64,000 bases of DNA from CAVPMW01 sp963706515 (GTDB lineage Bacteria; Chloroflexota; Anaerolineae; Anaerolineales; UBA4823). The stretch covers positions 87,971 to 151,970 of the forward strand of contig CAVPMW010000023.1 in NCBI GenBank assembly GCA_963706515.1. The letters are read 5' to 3'. The notes under the pieces are model-generated. The model was not told where the DNA came from, made no database searches, and worked only from the letters and a program-made list of their open reading frames with translations. Below are positions 28,263-37,675 of the stretch, piece after piece; positions within the stretch are counted from its first letter, which is position 1; each line of letters starts with the position of its first letter. The position numbers and the translations under genes were made by a program.

Positions 28263-28376
28263 TAGGACTTACGCAGTTCATAAAGGAATTACCGAAAAAT
28301 GGGGTGATAGGTGGGCGCTAGCGCCCACCTATCACCCCATTTTTCGGACTTTTCTCATTCAACTGCGTAACTCCTA
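28263..28376. mobile_element. Nested palindromic element, MITE-like, with hairpin C inside
   Basis: The inner part (28292-28347) is a perfect 56-base palindrome without loop, starting CCGAAAAATGG. It is enclosed by a second inverted repeat: TTACGCAGTT at 28269-28278 and AACTGCGTAA at 28361-28370, extendable with two mismatches to TAGGA..TCCTA at 28263 and 28376. Terminal repeats around a hairpin suggest a miniature transposable element. Between cofC and the LLM gene it would also act as a terminator. Confidence 0.5.
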
Positions 28377-28469
28377 GGATGAAATGAATTGTGGATCTTA
28401 GAAATTTACGAAGCACACTGAGAGCGATTACGGAAGAGCCGGTATAAATGGCGCGTCCCAAGGAAGAGA

Positions 28470-28494
28470 ACGACTGACGTCGTTACTACAATCC
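28470..28494. repeat. Single copy of the ACTAC repeat
   Basis: ACGACTGACGTCGT followed by TACTACAATCC matches the short palindrome plus tail found four times at 33951-34131. Confidence 0.45.
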
Positions 28495-28520
28495 GAGGGC
28501 TTTCCCAAATTTGCTCAGGA

Positions 28521-29160
28521 TCAGGTCATATTATCGTAGAGCGAGGGAGACATGAACATCCCTTCCAGCTCGGCAGCTACCATCTCGAGATCTTCCGGCA
28601 TGTCGACATCCAGCGCCAGGGAAGGCAGCTCGACCACCTCCAGGCGCGCCCCGGCAAGCGAGGCGCGCTCGCAGTGACGCTGGAAGGAACCCGGACCGAA
28701 CTCATATTCAATCAATCCGGCTGGGCTGACCAGCAAGGCGTTGGTCCCCTGGCGGTGGCGGTCTGGGGCAACGACCACAACCGGCGGGTGATGGGCGTGA
28801 GCGAGCATGACCTGGACGTCCTCGGGAGTGATCAAGGGTAAATCCGCAGGGATCACCAGGACACCGCTGGTGGAATACGTCTTGGCGATCACTGTGGCAC
28901 GGCGCAGCGCCAGGTTGAGCTCCGGGGCGCCATCCTCCTGCACGGTACCGCGCGTGATACTCGCGAGCCAGCGCCAGGGCTGCCGGGTCGCGGCTGATGA
29001 CCAGCACCTGCTCGATATCCGCTATGGAGGTGAGTGTTTGCAGAGTATGGACTAACAATCGCGAGTTGAGATTTTCACGTTCCTGGGGGGTCAGAACTGC
29101 AGCCAGGCGGGACTTTCCCCGCCGCAGCGGCTTGACCGGCACAATCGCCCACACCATCAT
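28521..29160 (-). CDS. cofC: 2-phospho-L-lactate guanylyltransferase CofC/FbiD, one frameshift
   Basis: The ATG at 29160 follows GGAGGATCTC. The protein opens MMVWAIVPVKPLRRGKSRLA, the signature nucleotide loop of CofC, then shifts frame near 28950. It resumes with LNLALRRATVIAKTYSTSGVLVIPADLPLITPEDV, including the metal-binding DLPL region, and DRHRQGTNALLVSPA, ending at 28521; about 212 residues. CofC activates 2-phospholactate (or, as FbiD, phosphoenolpyruvate) with GTP to make the side-chain donor for F420. It is the last gene of the F420 set, 118 bases after cofD. Confidence 0.88.
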
Positions 29161-29278
29161 CTGAGATCCTCCCTGACTGCCATGGGCTGCAAAATCATGA
29201 GCGGCAGTGCAACTGTGGATTGGCTCGGCGCCTGGGCGAAAACATGGAGCAAATAAATGCTTCCATCTATCATGTATT

Positions 29279-30307
29279 TTACTCCGCTGCGGCATAATTT
29301 GACTTAACGTTTCTGCCAAATTCCAGCACAGCTCCTGCAAGGCGGAGGCGCTCCGCCTGCCCGGGCATCAAGGTATCGGTGGCGAAGGGCAGGATCCCTT
29401 CCGCAGCGATCGGGTCGACGAAATCCCGGTCCTGCTCGTCCAGAACGAAGCCCTGGATCAAGCCGAGATAATGCCGGGCGACCGCCAGTGGAGAAGGTAC
29501 GATGCCCAGCTCTGCGTACATTTTAGCTGCCGGACCCTTGACCGCCCCGCCGCGGATGATCGGAGAGACAGCCAGGGCTACTGCGCTGCCGGAGCGGCTG
29601 CTTTCCTGGAAAGCCGAGCGGATGCCCGGGATAGCCAGGATCGGGTCGATGCTGACCCAAGGATTGGAGGGGCAGATCAGCAGCAGGTCAGCCTGCAGCA
29701 CGGCCTCTACCACGCCAGGGGCAGGGCTGGCATGCTCTGCGCCGGCGAAGCGGAATCCTTTGACCCGGGGCTCGCACTGGCGGTGGACGAAGTACTCCTG
29801 GAAAGGGAGCTCGCCTTCATCGGTGAGCACCCAGGTCGGGAGGCGCTCATCGGAAGCCGGCAGGACGGCAGCCGCAATGCCCCAGCGCTGGCACAGGCTG
29901 CGGGTGAAAGAGCTGAGCGGCTCACCCGCAGCCAGGCGGCGAGTGCGCTCCAGGTGCAAGCCGAGATCGCGGTCGCCGAGGCGGAACCAGTCCGGTCCGC
30001 CGAGCTGGGCAATCACCTCCAGCGCCTGCCAGGTATCCTGCGCAGCGCCCCAGCCGGTCTGCGGATTTGCCAACCCGGCGAGCGTATAGCAGACGGTATC
30101 TAAATCGGGGCAGATATACAGGCCGAGGTGCTCGAAGTCGTCGCCGACGTTGACGATGACAGTCAGGCAGCCGGCGGGCAGCACCTGGGCCAAACCTGCC
30201 GCCATCCGGGCTCCGCCGACCCCGCCGGCAAGAGCAACCACCCGCGGGGCGCTGGCGGACGGTCCGCCAGACGAGTGAATGCTGGGATGCTCAGGTTGGT
30301 TCTCCAC
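29279..30307 (-). CDS. cofD: CofD/FbiA phospholactyl transferase
   Basis: The 342-residue protein has an unconserved N-terminus of about 20 residues, then VVALAGGVGGARMAAGLAQV, VNVGDDFEHLGLYICPDLDTV, YTLAGLANPQTGWGA and LTDEGELPFQEYFVHRQCEP, all diagnostic for CofD. SPIIRGGAVKGPAAKMYAELG near the C-terminus is also typical. The enzyme joins the phospholactyl or phosphoenolpyruvyl group to Fo, forming (dehydro-)F420-0. It is intact. It is a distant paralogue of YvcK at 526. It starts 9 bases after the nitroreductase gene stop. Confidence 0.95.
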   Translation of the reverse strand: MENQPEHPSIHSSGGPSASAPRVVALAGGVGGARMAAGLAQVLPAGCLTVIVNVGDDFEHLGLYICPDLDTVCYTLAGLANPQTGWGAAQDTWQALEVIAQLGGPDWFRLGDRDLGLHLERTRRLAAGEPLSSFTRSLCQRWGIAAAVLPASDERLPTWVLTDEGELPFQEYFVHRQCEPRVKGFRFAGAEHASPAPGVVEAVLQADLLLICPSNPWVSIDPILAIPGIRSAFQESSRSGSAVALAVSPIIRGGAVKGPAAKMYAELGIVPSPLAVARHYLGLIQGFVLDEQDRDFVDPIAAEGILPFATDTLMPGQAERLRLAGAVLEFGRNVKSNYAAAE

Positions 30308-30316
30308 GGCAGGGAC

Positions 30317-30964
30317 TCAACGGTACAGCATAGCTTCTTCGAGGGGGAGGCGGGGATAGGGATCAGGCTGGCGGGCGGGATAGCCGAGCAGCACCAGCCC
30401 GTGGGGCTCCCAGGACTCGGGAAGGGCGAGGGACTGGCGAACGACAGCCTGAGCGAACAGCGGAGCGCACATCCACACGCCGCCCAAACCGAGAGCATGG
30501 GCGGCTAAGAGCAGGTTCTCGCCCGCCATGGCGACGCCCTGCACGCCCATCAGGTACTCGAACGGCTGCTGCTCGGGCAGAGGAGAGCGTACGATTTGAG
30601 CTCCCTCCAGGCAGAGCAAAATACAGGCAGGAGCAGCCAGCAGGCGCTCGATTGAACGGTCCACCTGCGCAGCGGCACTGTCCGGGGATTCTCCCGCGGC
30701 GAGCAGCGACGCGTAGAATTCGCCTCCCATGGCTTCTGCCAGGCGCTGGCGGTTCTCGGCAACGACCACAAAGCGCCAGGGCTGGCGGTGATGGGCGGAA
30801 GGGGCATGCATGGCGGCACTTACGACGGTTTCCAGGAGCGCAGCGGGGACGGGGTCGGGACGGAAGCGGCGGACCGAGCGCCGGGTGAGCAGACCTTCCA
30901 GCAGGGGAGACTGATGATCCACTTTGAACGACCTTTCCGGTAAGGCGGAGACCAGGGAATACAT
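30317..30964 (-). CDS. Nitroreductase-fold protein in the F420 operon, like the FbiB C-terminal domain
   Basis: This 215-residue protein has LLTRRSVRRFRPDPVPAALLETVV (FMN-binding arginines), AMHAPSAHHRQPWRFVVV and a C-terminal LGLGGVWMCAPLF region, the normal order of the nitroreductase family. In mycobacteria the same domain is fused to CofE as FbiB and reduces dehydro-F420-0. Here it stands alone, but four bases separate it from cofE and eight from cofD. The likely role is FMN-dependent reduction of dehydro-F420-0, implying a PEP-based route. That is inference from position and family. Confidence 0.78.
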   Translation of the reverse strand: MYSLVSALPERSFKVDHQSPLLEGLLTRRSVRRFRPDPVPAALLETVVSAAMHAPSAHHRQPWRFVVVAENRQRLAEAMGGEFYASLLAAGESPDSAAAQVDRSIERLLAAPACILLCLEGAQIVRSPLPEQQPFEYLMGVQGVAMAGENLLLAAHALGLGGVWMCAPLFAQAVVRQSLALPESWEPHGLVLLGYPARQPDPYPRLPLEEAMLYR

Positions 30965-30968
30965 CGTG

Positions 30969-31737
30969 CTAGCGGAATAGATCGGACTCCGCCGGGCGAA
31001 TCAGCTCCGCCAGAGAGCCATCGCGCAGCGGATAGGGGAAGCCGCGCACGTGGACGGCGGGCGTGCCTTCACCCGCCTGACCCATGACGAGGGACGCGGC
31101 TGAGGCCAGCTCGTCGGCGACGCCGACCTCGGTGATGCGCAGCTGGTAGCCGAAAAGGTCCGGGCGGCCGCGCAGGTTAACCAGACCCGGCAGCCCTGAG
31201 AGACCGATGGCTGTGCCAACCGTGCCGAGACGCCAGGCGCGGCCATGAGAATCGATGATCAAAACGCCCAGGCTGGCAGCCCGTAGCAGCTTCGAGGCTC
31301 AGGCGGATGCGGCAGGCGGAAGCGTCCGGGTCTGCGGGCAGGAGCAGCACCCAGGCTTCAGGGTCGCCGCCTTCTCCCGCTACGTTGGAATGGTCGATGC
31401 CAGCGTTGGCGCAGACGAACCCCAGGCGGTGCTCAACGATGACGGTGCCTGAACGAAAACGGACGATCCGGCGGCTTTCCTGCAGAATCAGCTCAGCCAG
31501 GCGTGGATCCTTATCGCTGCGAGCTGCCAGCTCGTAGGCGGCTGCCGACGGAGTTACGTCCGGCAGGTAAACCTGGCGACCCTCGGCTTTGGAGATTATT
31601 TTCTGGGCAAGCACCAGGATGTCACCCGACTGCCAGGCTAGCTCCATCCGGGAGGCTGCCTGGAGGGCAAGGAGAGCCAGATCATCGCCGGGTTGGACCA
31701 GCGGCAGCCCGCTGAGGGGGGTCAGAGTGAGCGCCAC
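30969..31737 (-). CDS. cofE: Coenzyme F420-0:L-glutamate ligase CofE, one frameshift
   Basis: It starts MALTLTPLSGLPLVQPGDDLA at 31737. GDILVLAQKIISKAEGR and VIVEHRLGFVCANAGIDHSNV are CofE signatures (metal- and GTP-binding). The frame shifts near 31275 and resumes as MIIDSHGRAWRLGTVGTAIGLSG, then GYQLRITEVGVADELASAASLVMGQ and a C-terminal VRGFPYP. Restored length is about 255 residues, as in the archaeal enzyme. It adds glutamates to F420-0 by GTP-dependent gamma-ligation. It lies nine bases after npdG and four before the nitroreductase. Confidence 0.9.
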
Positions 31738-31746
31738 AGGGCTTAC

Positions 31747-32415
31747 CTAATCCTTCACTCCGGTCAGGTGGATGGCTGCGGTATGGCTGCCGTAATATTT
31801 GTTGATGGCAATCAGCAGCGAGGTCAAACCTTCGACGACCAGGGCATTATCCAGATCGCCAGCGTAGAAGGCGTTCATACCGGCTGCTTCGCTGAGCTGG
31901 AGCACGATCCGGGCGTCATCCGGATCATCCGCGCAAACCAGCACATCCACGTTGAGACGACCCTCCAGGTTACGCTTCAAAGTGGTAGCCGGGACATTCT
32001 GAAAAGCGGCTACCACGCGCACGCCCGGTCCGAGATAATCCTGGGCGCTGCGCGCAGCCGAAGGCGGGGAGGGCGGGTGCGGGTCGCGGAAATCGACGCG
32101 GGCGGTCGCATCGACCAGGATCTTGCCCTGCAGGGATTCTTCGAGGCTCTCCAGGGCAGCCTGGTGGGCAGCCTGGAGGACGGTCAGCACGCAGACTTCC
32201 GCCTGGCAGGCTGCATCGGTGTTCTCCATGCCGGAGATGGCTGAACCGCCGAGGATCCCGTTAAGCTCCTGGGCAACTGCCTGGGCTTTCTCGAGCTGGC
32301 GGGAGCCAATGATGACCCGGTAGCCAGCTTTTGCCCAGCGCAGGGCGAGCCCGGGACCTTCTTTGCCGGTGCCTCCCAGCACGGCAATGGTCAAAGGAGA
32401 GGTTGGATCGAGCAT
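31747..32415 (-). CDS. npdG: NADPH:F420 oxidoreductase
   Basis: The 222-residue protein begins with a Rossmann loop IAVLGGTGKEGPGLALRWAKAGYRVIIGSR, where the T/S and R after the second strand bind the NADP phosphate, as in F420-dependent NADP reductases (Fno/NpdG). Other matches are NAFYAGDLDNALVVEGLTSLLI and LVDATARVDF. It shuttles hydride between NADP(H) and F420 and would keep the pool reduced for the LLM and PPOX proteins in this window. It is intact, 34 bases after ssnA. Confidence 0.9.
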   Translation of the reverse strand: MLDPTSPLTIAVLGGTGKEGPGLALRWAKAGYRVIIGSRQLEKAQAVAQELNGILGGSAISGMENTDAACQAEVCVLTVLQAAHQAALESLEESLQGKILVDATARVDFRDPHPPSPPSAARSAQDYLGPGVRVVAAFQNVPATTLKRNLEGRLNVDVLVCADDPDDARIVLQLSEAAGMNAFYAGDLDNALVVEGLTSLLIAINKYYGSHTAAIHLTGVKD

Positions 32416-32449
32416 CAGGTGTCCTTCGCGAGAGAAGAATTTGAAATTT

Positions 32450-33815
32450 TCAAGAGGCGGGCACGAAGCTGCGGTAGCGCTCCCACACCGCCGGAGCTAA
32501 ATTCCGCGCATTGGCGGTCACCTCGGCTGCGTCCAGGGTGAGCAGCTGGCGGTCGCGCATCAAGACCTTTCCGGCGACGATGGTGGTGGTGACCATGCTC
32601 TCGTGGAAGCCGAAGATGATCTGCCAGGGGAGGTTATCGGCGGTGAGCGGGGTGTGGGGATGGTAGTCGACGAAGATCAGGTCGGCGTGCGCGCCGGGTG
32701 CCAGGCGACCGAGCGGCGCTGCCGGGAAGAAGGAGCCTGCCAGGCTGGCGTTGTTGTAGACCGCCATCCGAGCCACCTCGCCGCCGGGCATGCGGCGCGG
32801 GTCGCGGTGCCATACTTTTTGCAGCAGGTAGGCGGTCTTCCACTCTTCCCACATGGTATGCGAGAAACCGTCGGTGCCCAGGCAGACGCGCACGCCGGCG
32901 CGCAGCAGCGATTCAACGTCTGCCGACGCCCACCCCATTGTTCATGTTCGAGCGCGGCTGGTGGGTCACCCAGGTGCCGGTCTCGGCCAACAAGGCGGTC
33001 TCGCGCGCATCGACGTGGACCGCGTGGGCGACGATCGTGCGCGGCCCGAGGATGTCGTGGGCGTGCAGGCGGTCGACGATGCGCATGCCGGATTTCGCCA
33101 GGCTGTCGTACTCGTCGACTTCGTGCTCGGCGACGTGGATGTGAAACCCACTGCCGGCTGGCGCAGCCTGGCGGCAGGCATCCAGGGTATCCGCTGAGAG
33201 GGTCAGGCTGGCGTGCAGGCCGAACGTAGCTGCCAGGCGCGGGTCGCGCAGCTCTGCTGGCAGCTTCCTTGATGAAGCGGACGTTCTCGGCGATGCCTGC
33301 CCTGGCTTTCTGCTTGCCGTCGCGGTCGGTGACCTCGTAGCACAGCACGGCGCGCAGGCCGGAGTGCGCTACCGCCTCGGCGATGATATCCAGCGAGCCG
33401 GCGATGGCATTGGGCGAAGCGTGGTGGTCGATCAGGGTCGTCGTGCCGTGCTGGATGGCATCCACCAGCATCACCTCAGCCGAAGCGCAGATATCCTGCT
33501 CGCCGAGCGATTTATCCAGCGGCCACCAGAGCTTCTTCAGGATCTCGGGAAAATCCTTGGGAGCCGCGCCGGGGATCGCCAGCCCGCGGGCGAAAGCGCC
33601 GTAGAAGTGGGTGTGGGCGCAGATGTTGCCCGGCATGACGTACTGGCCGCGCGCATCCAGGCGTCGACCTGGGGATGCAGAGCCAAAAGGTCAGCTTGCG
33701 GGCCGATCGCGCTGATGAGTCCATCTTCGACCAGCAGCGCCTGACCTTCCAGGATCTGGTTCGGCTCTTCCCAGGTGATCAGGATTCCATCGGTAATCAA
33801 CATTTGATCGGGCAT
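32450..33815 (-). CDS. ssnA: SsnA-like amidohydrolase, several frameshifts
   Basis: The protein starts MPDQMLITDGILITWEEPNQI at 33815. Shifts near 33650, 33255 and 32935 must be removed. It then reads PGNICAHTHFYGAFARGLAIP (metal-binding HTH), DHHASPNAIAGSLD, FHIHVAEHEVDEYD, VAHAVHVDARE, TDGFSHTMWEEWKTAYLLQK and a C-terminal PGAHADLIFVDYHPHTPL. This is the metal-dependent hydrolase superfamily, closest to SsnA, an aminohydrolase found beside selenium-dependent molybdenum hydroxylases in E. coli and clostridia. The physiological substrate of SsnA is unknown. About 450 residues after repair. Confidence 0.78.
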
Positions 33816-33950
33816 GCTGTTCTCCCGCGAGTGTGACTACAATAAGCTTCTGCCAGCGGCGCTGCGCCCGGCGAGCATAAATTGTAACCTAAAAATTGGC
33901 GTTCTCAGCGATCACGGCGTGCATTGAAGGTCATTGGAATTTGGGTGCAT

Positions 33951-34131
33951 GACCTGTTGACGCAGGTCACTACGAACCCATAATTATCCACCGTAGCTAG
34001 CGACGTCAGTCGCTGGGACGGCTTACGCCGTCACTACGGATCCATATGAATCAAGTGCAGATGCGATGCCAGTAGCTGGGACGGCTGACGCCGTGACTAC
34101 GGACCCAGGCGTAGGCCGTGACTATGGACCC
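33951..34131. repeat. Cluster of four palindrome-plus-ACTACGG repeats
   Basis: In the 330-base gap before ssnA four related units occur at 33951-33980, 34017-34044, 34080-34107 and 34107-34131. Each has a short palindrome (for example GACGGCTTACGCCGTC) followed by ACTACGGAYCC or a close variant. A further copy is at 28470. No gene is seen in this gap. Confidence 0.65.
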
Positions 34132-34148
34132 GGGCAAGTACGGGAAGG

Positions 34149-34767
34149 CTCAATCGAATACTGTCGGGCAATCTGGATCCGCCAGGGCAGCGAAGGCATC
34201 CTGGATGTGGCGCGGCAGGGTGCGCTCTCCGGACAGCTGCTCAGGGATCTCGCCGCGGGCGAAGAAGCCACCTCGCTGGTCTCGTCGCTGGGGGAAGGCG
34301 TCCCGCCGATCATCTCGCACAGGAAGACCAGCTTGAAGGCATGAAACAGCTCCAGCAGGCCGACAGGCGGTTGTCGTCGTACACGCCGATCAGCTTGCGG
34401 GCTTTGACGATGAAGCCGGCTTCTTCCAGGACTTCGCGCTCTGCCGCCTCGGAAGGCACATCCCCCACATCTGCCCAGCCGCCAGGCAAGGTCCAGCCCC
34501 CGTCCATCCGCTCGCGCACCATGAGCAGGCAGCCTTCTTGGAAGACTGCGCCGCGCACGTCGACCTTGGGAGTGGCGTAGCCGCGCTGGGCGGCGAACAC
34601 TTCCTGCAGGGCAGCCTGATCGATGCCGGTGCCGGCTTGCATGCATCTCGGCGGCGATCTCCGCCAGGCGCTGGTAGCGCTGGCGCTGGTAGTCGTTCTC
34701 GGCATAATGGTAGCCCGGTCTGGGAAAGCGCCTGGATCTCGCGCGCCCATTCCAGCCAGCGCGGCAC
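34149..34767 (-). CDS. Nudix hydrolase with N-terminal Nudix_N domain, frameshifts
   Basis: Joined frames give VPRWLEWAREIQALSQTGL (the N-terminal helical domain of ADP-ribose type Nudix proteins), a stretch with a shift near 34700, then TPKVDVRGAVFQEGCLLMVRE and the Nudix box GGWADVGDVPSEAAEREVLEEAG (GX5EX7REVxEExG). Further shifts near 34350 and 34235 lead to a C-terminus PRHIQDAFAALADPD and a stop at 34149-34151. It would hydrolyse a nucleoside diphosphate derivative. No stop separates it from the upstream hydroxylase frame; the GTG at 34767 is only a plausible separate start. Confidence 0.7.
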
Positions 34768-37618
34768 TTCGGGCAAGACCGGGTCTTCTTGGGCTGGCAC
34801 GGGGTTGACCTCAGGCGGCAGGTTCAGAGCCAGGCGGATCATTTCCTGGTCGACCGGCAGGCGGTCGATGCGCACACCGACGGCATTGATAGATGGCATT
34901 GGTGATCGCCGGCGTGGTGGGGATGCTGACGATCTCGCCGACCCCTTTGGCGCCGTACGGTCCCTCTGCAGTGGGATGCTCGACGACGATCGAGGTGATC
35001 TCCGGCGTGTGGGTGATGGAGGGAATGCGGTAGCGCGCCAGGCGGTCGGTGAAGACCTGCCCATTCTCGACGATGAAATTCTCGGTCAGAGCAGTTGCCG
35101 AGGCCCATCATCACGCCGCCTTCCACCTGCCCCAGCAAACCGAGCGGGTTGATCGCCCGCCCGACATCGTTGGCGGCAATGACGCGCAGGACGCGCACTT
35201 CACCGGTGAGCGTATTCGACTTCCACTTCGGCTGCCTGGGCAGCAAAGGAGAAGGCGAAGTGCATGTCGCCGCCTTCGCCGAGCGGCTGGGTCTCCGGAG
35301 CCCAATACTCGTAAAGGACGCGCGGCTCACGCCCCTCGGCTTGCATCAGCTGGACGACCTCGCCCAGGGGGACCGCCTGACCGTCCACCTGGGCCAGACC
35401 TTCCAAGAAGCGCACCTCGCCGGGGGGCAGATCGTACTTCTCAGCCAGGGTCGCGGCGATCGCCTGGCGCAAGGTCTGGGCTGCCAGGCGGGCAGCGTTG
35501 CCGGTGACGTAGGTCTGGCGCGAGGCGGTGGTCGGGCCGCCATCCGGGGTCAGGTCGGTGTCCATGACCAGCACATCGACCTGGTCGGGAGGCAGGTTGA
35601 ACTCTTCAGCGACGATCATCTGCAGGACGGTGACCAGCCCCTGGCCCAGCTCGGCCGAGGAGGTGCGCACCTCCAGCGTGCCGTCTGGGGTACAGCTCGA
35701 CTTCTGCGCCGGCTTTATCCGGCGCGCCGCCGCCCAGGCCGGTGTTCTTGTAGCCGACGGCAAAACCCCAGGCGCGGCGCAGGTGCTGCCGCACCGGGCA
35801 CGGCTGGCTGGCGAAGGGCGTCTCGCCGCCCAGGCGGCACATCTCGGCCGCGACCCGGTCGATGCATTCCAGCAGACCGACGCTTTCGCGCAGCACCTGA
35901 CCGGTGTTGGTCAGACTGCCCACCTGCAGGGCATTCATGCGGCGCAGCTCGATCGGGTCCAGGTCCAGCTCCTCGGCCAGCATATCCATCATGCTCTCGA
36001 CGGCAAAGGCCGATTGGGTGACGCCGAAACCGCGGAAAGCTCCGGCCGGCGGGTTGTTGGTGTACATGGCATAGCAATCGGCCTTGACGTGGGGAATTTC
36101 ATAGGGACCGGAGGAATGAGTGGTGGCGCGGGTCATCACTTTCTCGCCCAGCGAGGCATACGCGCCGGTATCGCCGTACAGCTCGGTCTCGACAGCGGTC
36201 AGGCAGCCATCGCGCCTGGCGCCCATCTTGACCCGGATCTGGGTGGCGTGCCGTTTGGGGTGGACGAGCAGGCTCTCGTGGCGGTCGAAGAGCAGCTTGA
36301 CCGGGCCGCCCGGTGACCTGGGCCAGCAAGGCAGCATGGATCTGACCGGCGATATCTTCCTTACCGCCAAAGCCGCCGCCCATCAACTGCCCGATGACGC
36401 GCACGCGCTGCTCGGGCCAGCCGAGCGCCGCAGCGACCTGCTCCCGGTCGGCGTAGGGGATCTGCGAGCCAACATAAATCTCCATGCGCCCATCCGGGGT
36501 CGGGCGGGCAATGCTGCATTCCGGCTCCAGAAAGGCATGTTCCGTGATGGGAGTGTGGAAGGTGTGCTCGAGGATCATATCGGCCTCAGCAAAGCCGTGC
36601 TGCATATCCCCTTTGCGGACTTTGATGTGCTTGAGCAGGTTGCCGGCGGGATGCAAGGTGGGTGCATCCGCCTGGCGCGGCTGCACCGGATCGGAGATCA
36701 CCGCTGAAGGTCGTAATCGACCTCGATCAGCTCCAGGGCGGCGGAGGCGATCTGGCGGGTTTCTGCAGCCACGATGGCCACCGCGTCGCCCACGTAGCGC
36801 ACGCGCTCGCCTACGCCGACCAGCACCGGCCAATCCGGGATGACCAGCCCGTGAAAATGGCTGCCGGGGATGTCGGCAGCGGTCAGCACGGCAACCACAC
36901 CGGGCAGGCGGGAAGCCTGCTCCACCTCGAGGCGGGTGAGGATCGCGTGGGGGACGCCGGCGCGTTTGACCCGGGCGTGGAGCATGCCTTCGAAGGAGAT
37001 ATCGTCGCTGAAAACAGCCTGACCGGTCACTTTAGCGACCGAATCCGGGCGGGGGCGCAGCACCCCGATCGCATGCAAGGCAGAGCCGGTCAGCGAGATC
37101 TCCGGTCCGTGGATCGGGCTGCCCGTGCGCAGAGCCTGGGCAGCATCCAGGATAGAATGCTCGATCGTCGGATAACCCGCGCAGCGGCAAAGGGTATCCT
37201 TGAGGGCATGCCGGATGTCCGCGCGGTCAGGGTCAGGGTTGCGGTTCAGCAAGGCGGCTGAAGTCATCAGCTGCCCGGGGATGCAGAAACCGCACTGGAC
37301 CGCGCCGTGAGCGATGAATGCTTCCTGCAGCGGGTGGAGGGCGGGAGCGCCCGGCTCAGCGGAGGCAGCAGGCGCCAGGGCTGCCAACCCTTCGACGGTG
37401 ATCACCTGCTTGCCTGCAGCGCGGCCGGCAGGATAGACGCAGGATAGGACGGGCTCACCGTCTACCAGCACGGTGCAGGTCCCGCATTCGGCTTCGTTGC
37501 AGCCGATCTTGGTGCCGGTGAGCCCCAGGCGCTCGCGCAGGAGGTCGGAGAGCATCTCACCGGGGAGGGGGTCGATCGTTATAGGATTACCGTTCACTGT
37601 AAGCTGCATCTTGGTCAC
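34768..37618 (-). CDS. Fused [2Fe-2S]/molybdopterin hydroxylase, XdhD-like, many frameshifts
   Basis: The N-terminal 160 residues form two [2Fe-2S] domains: GCNEAECGTCTVLVDGEPVLSC and CGFCIPGQ...CRCAGYPT. The large Mo-binding part follows with VTGQAVFSDDI, VIGQLMGGGFGGKEDIAGQIH, GAFRGFGVTQSAFAVESMMD, LGQGLVTVLQMIVAEEF and GAKGVGEIVSIPTTPAITNAI, where the glutamate of GVGE is the catalytic base of xanthine dehydrogenases. At least six shifts are needed (about 36705, 36305, 35705, 35220, 35090, 34900). Fusion of the Fe-S and Mo parts (about 930 residues), a separate FAD subunit and SsnA nearby are the features of E. coli XdhD and selenium-dependent hydroxylases. A purine or other heterocycle is the likely substrate; the C-terminal boundary is unclear. 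Confidence 0.8.
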
Positions 37619-37634
37619 CTATAAGGGTCAATCA

Positions 37635-37675
37635 TCTTAGGCTGAACGCCTTAGGCAGAAAGCTTTAGGAGGAAC
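37635..37675. repeat. GCCTTAGGC-type tandem palindromes between the FAD and Mo subunits
   Basis: Three units with a 13-14 base period (TCTTAGGCT, GCCTTAGGC at 37648-37656, GCTTTAGGA) resemble the array at 7070. The last unit overlaps the end of the FAD gene, so the repeat contributes its final codons. Confidence 0.5.

Noticed and set aside
33951..34131. CRISPR array
   Set aside because: Units are too short, irregularly spaced and vary within the palindrome; no spacers of uniform size and no cas genes.
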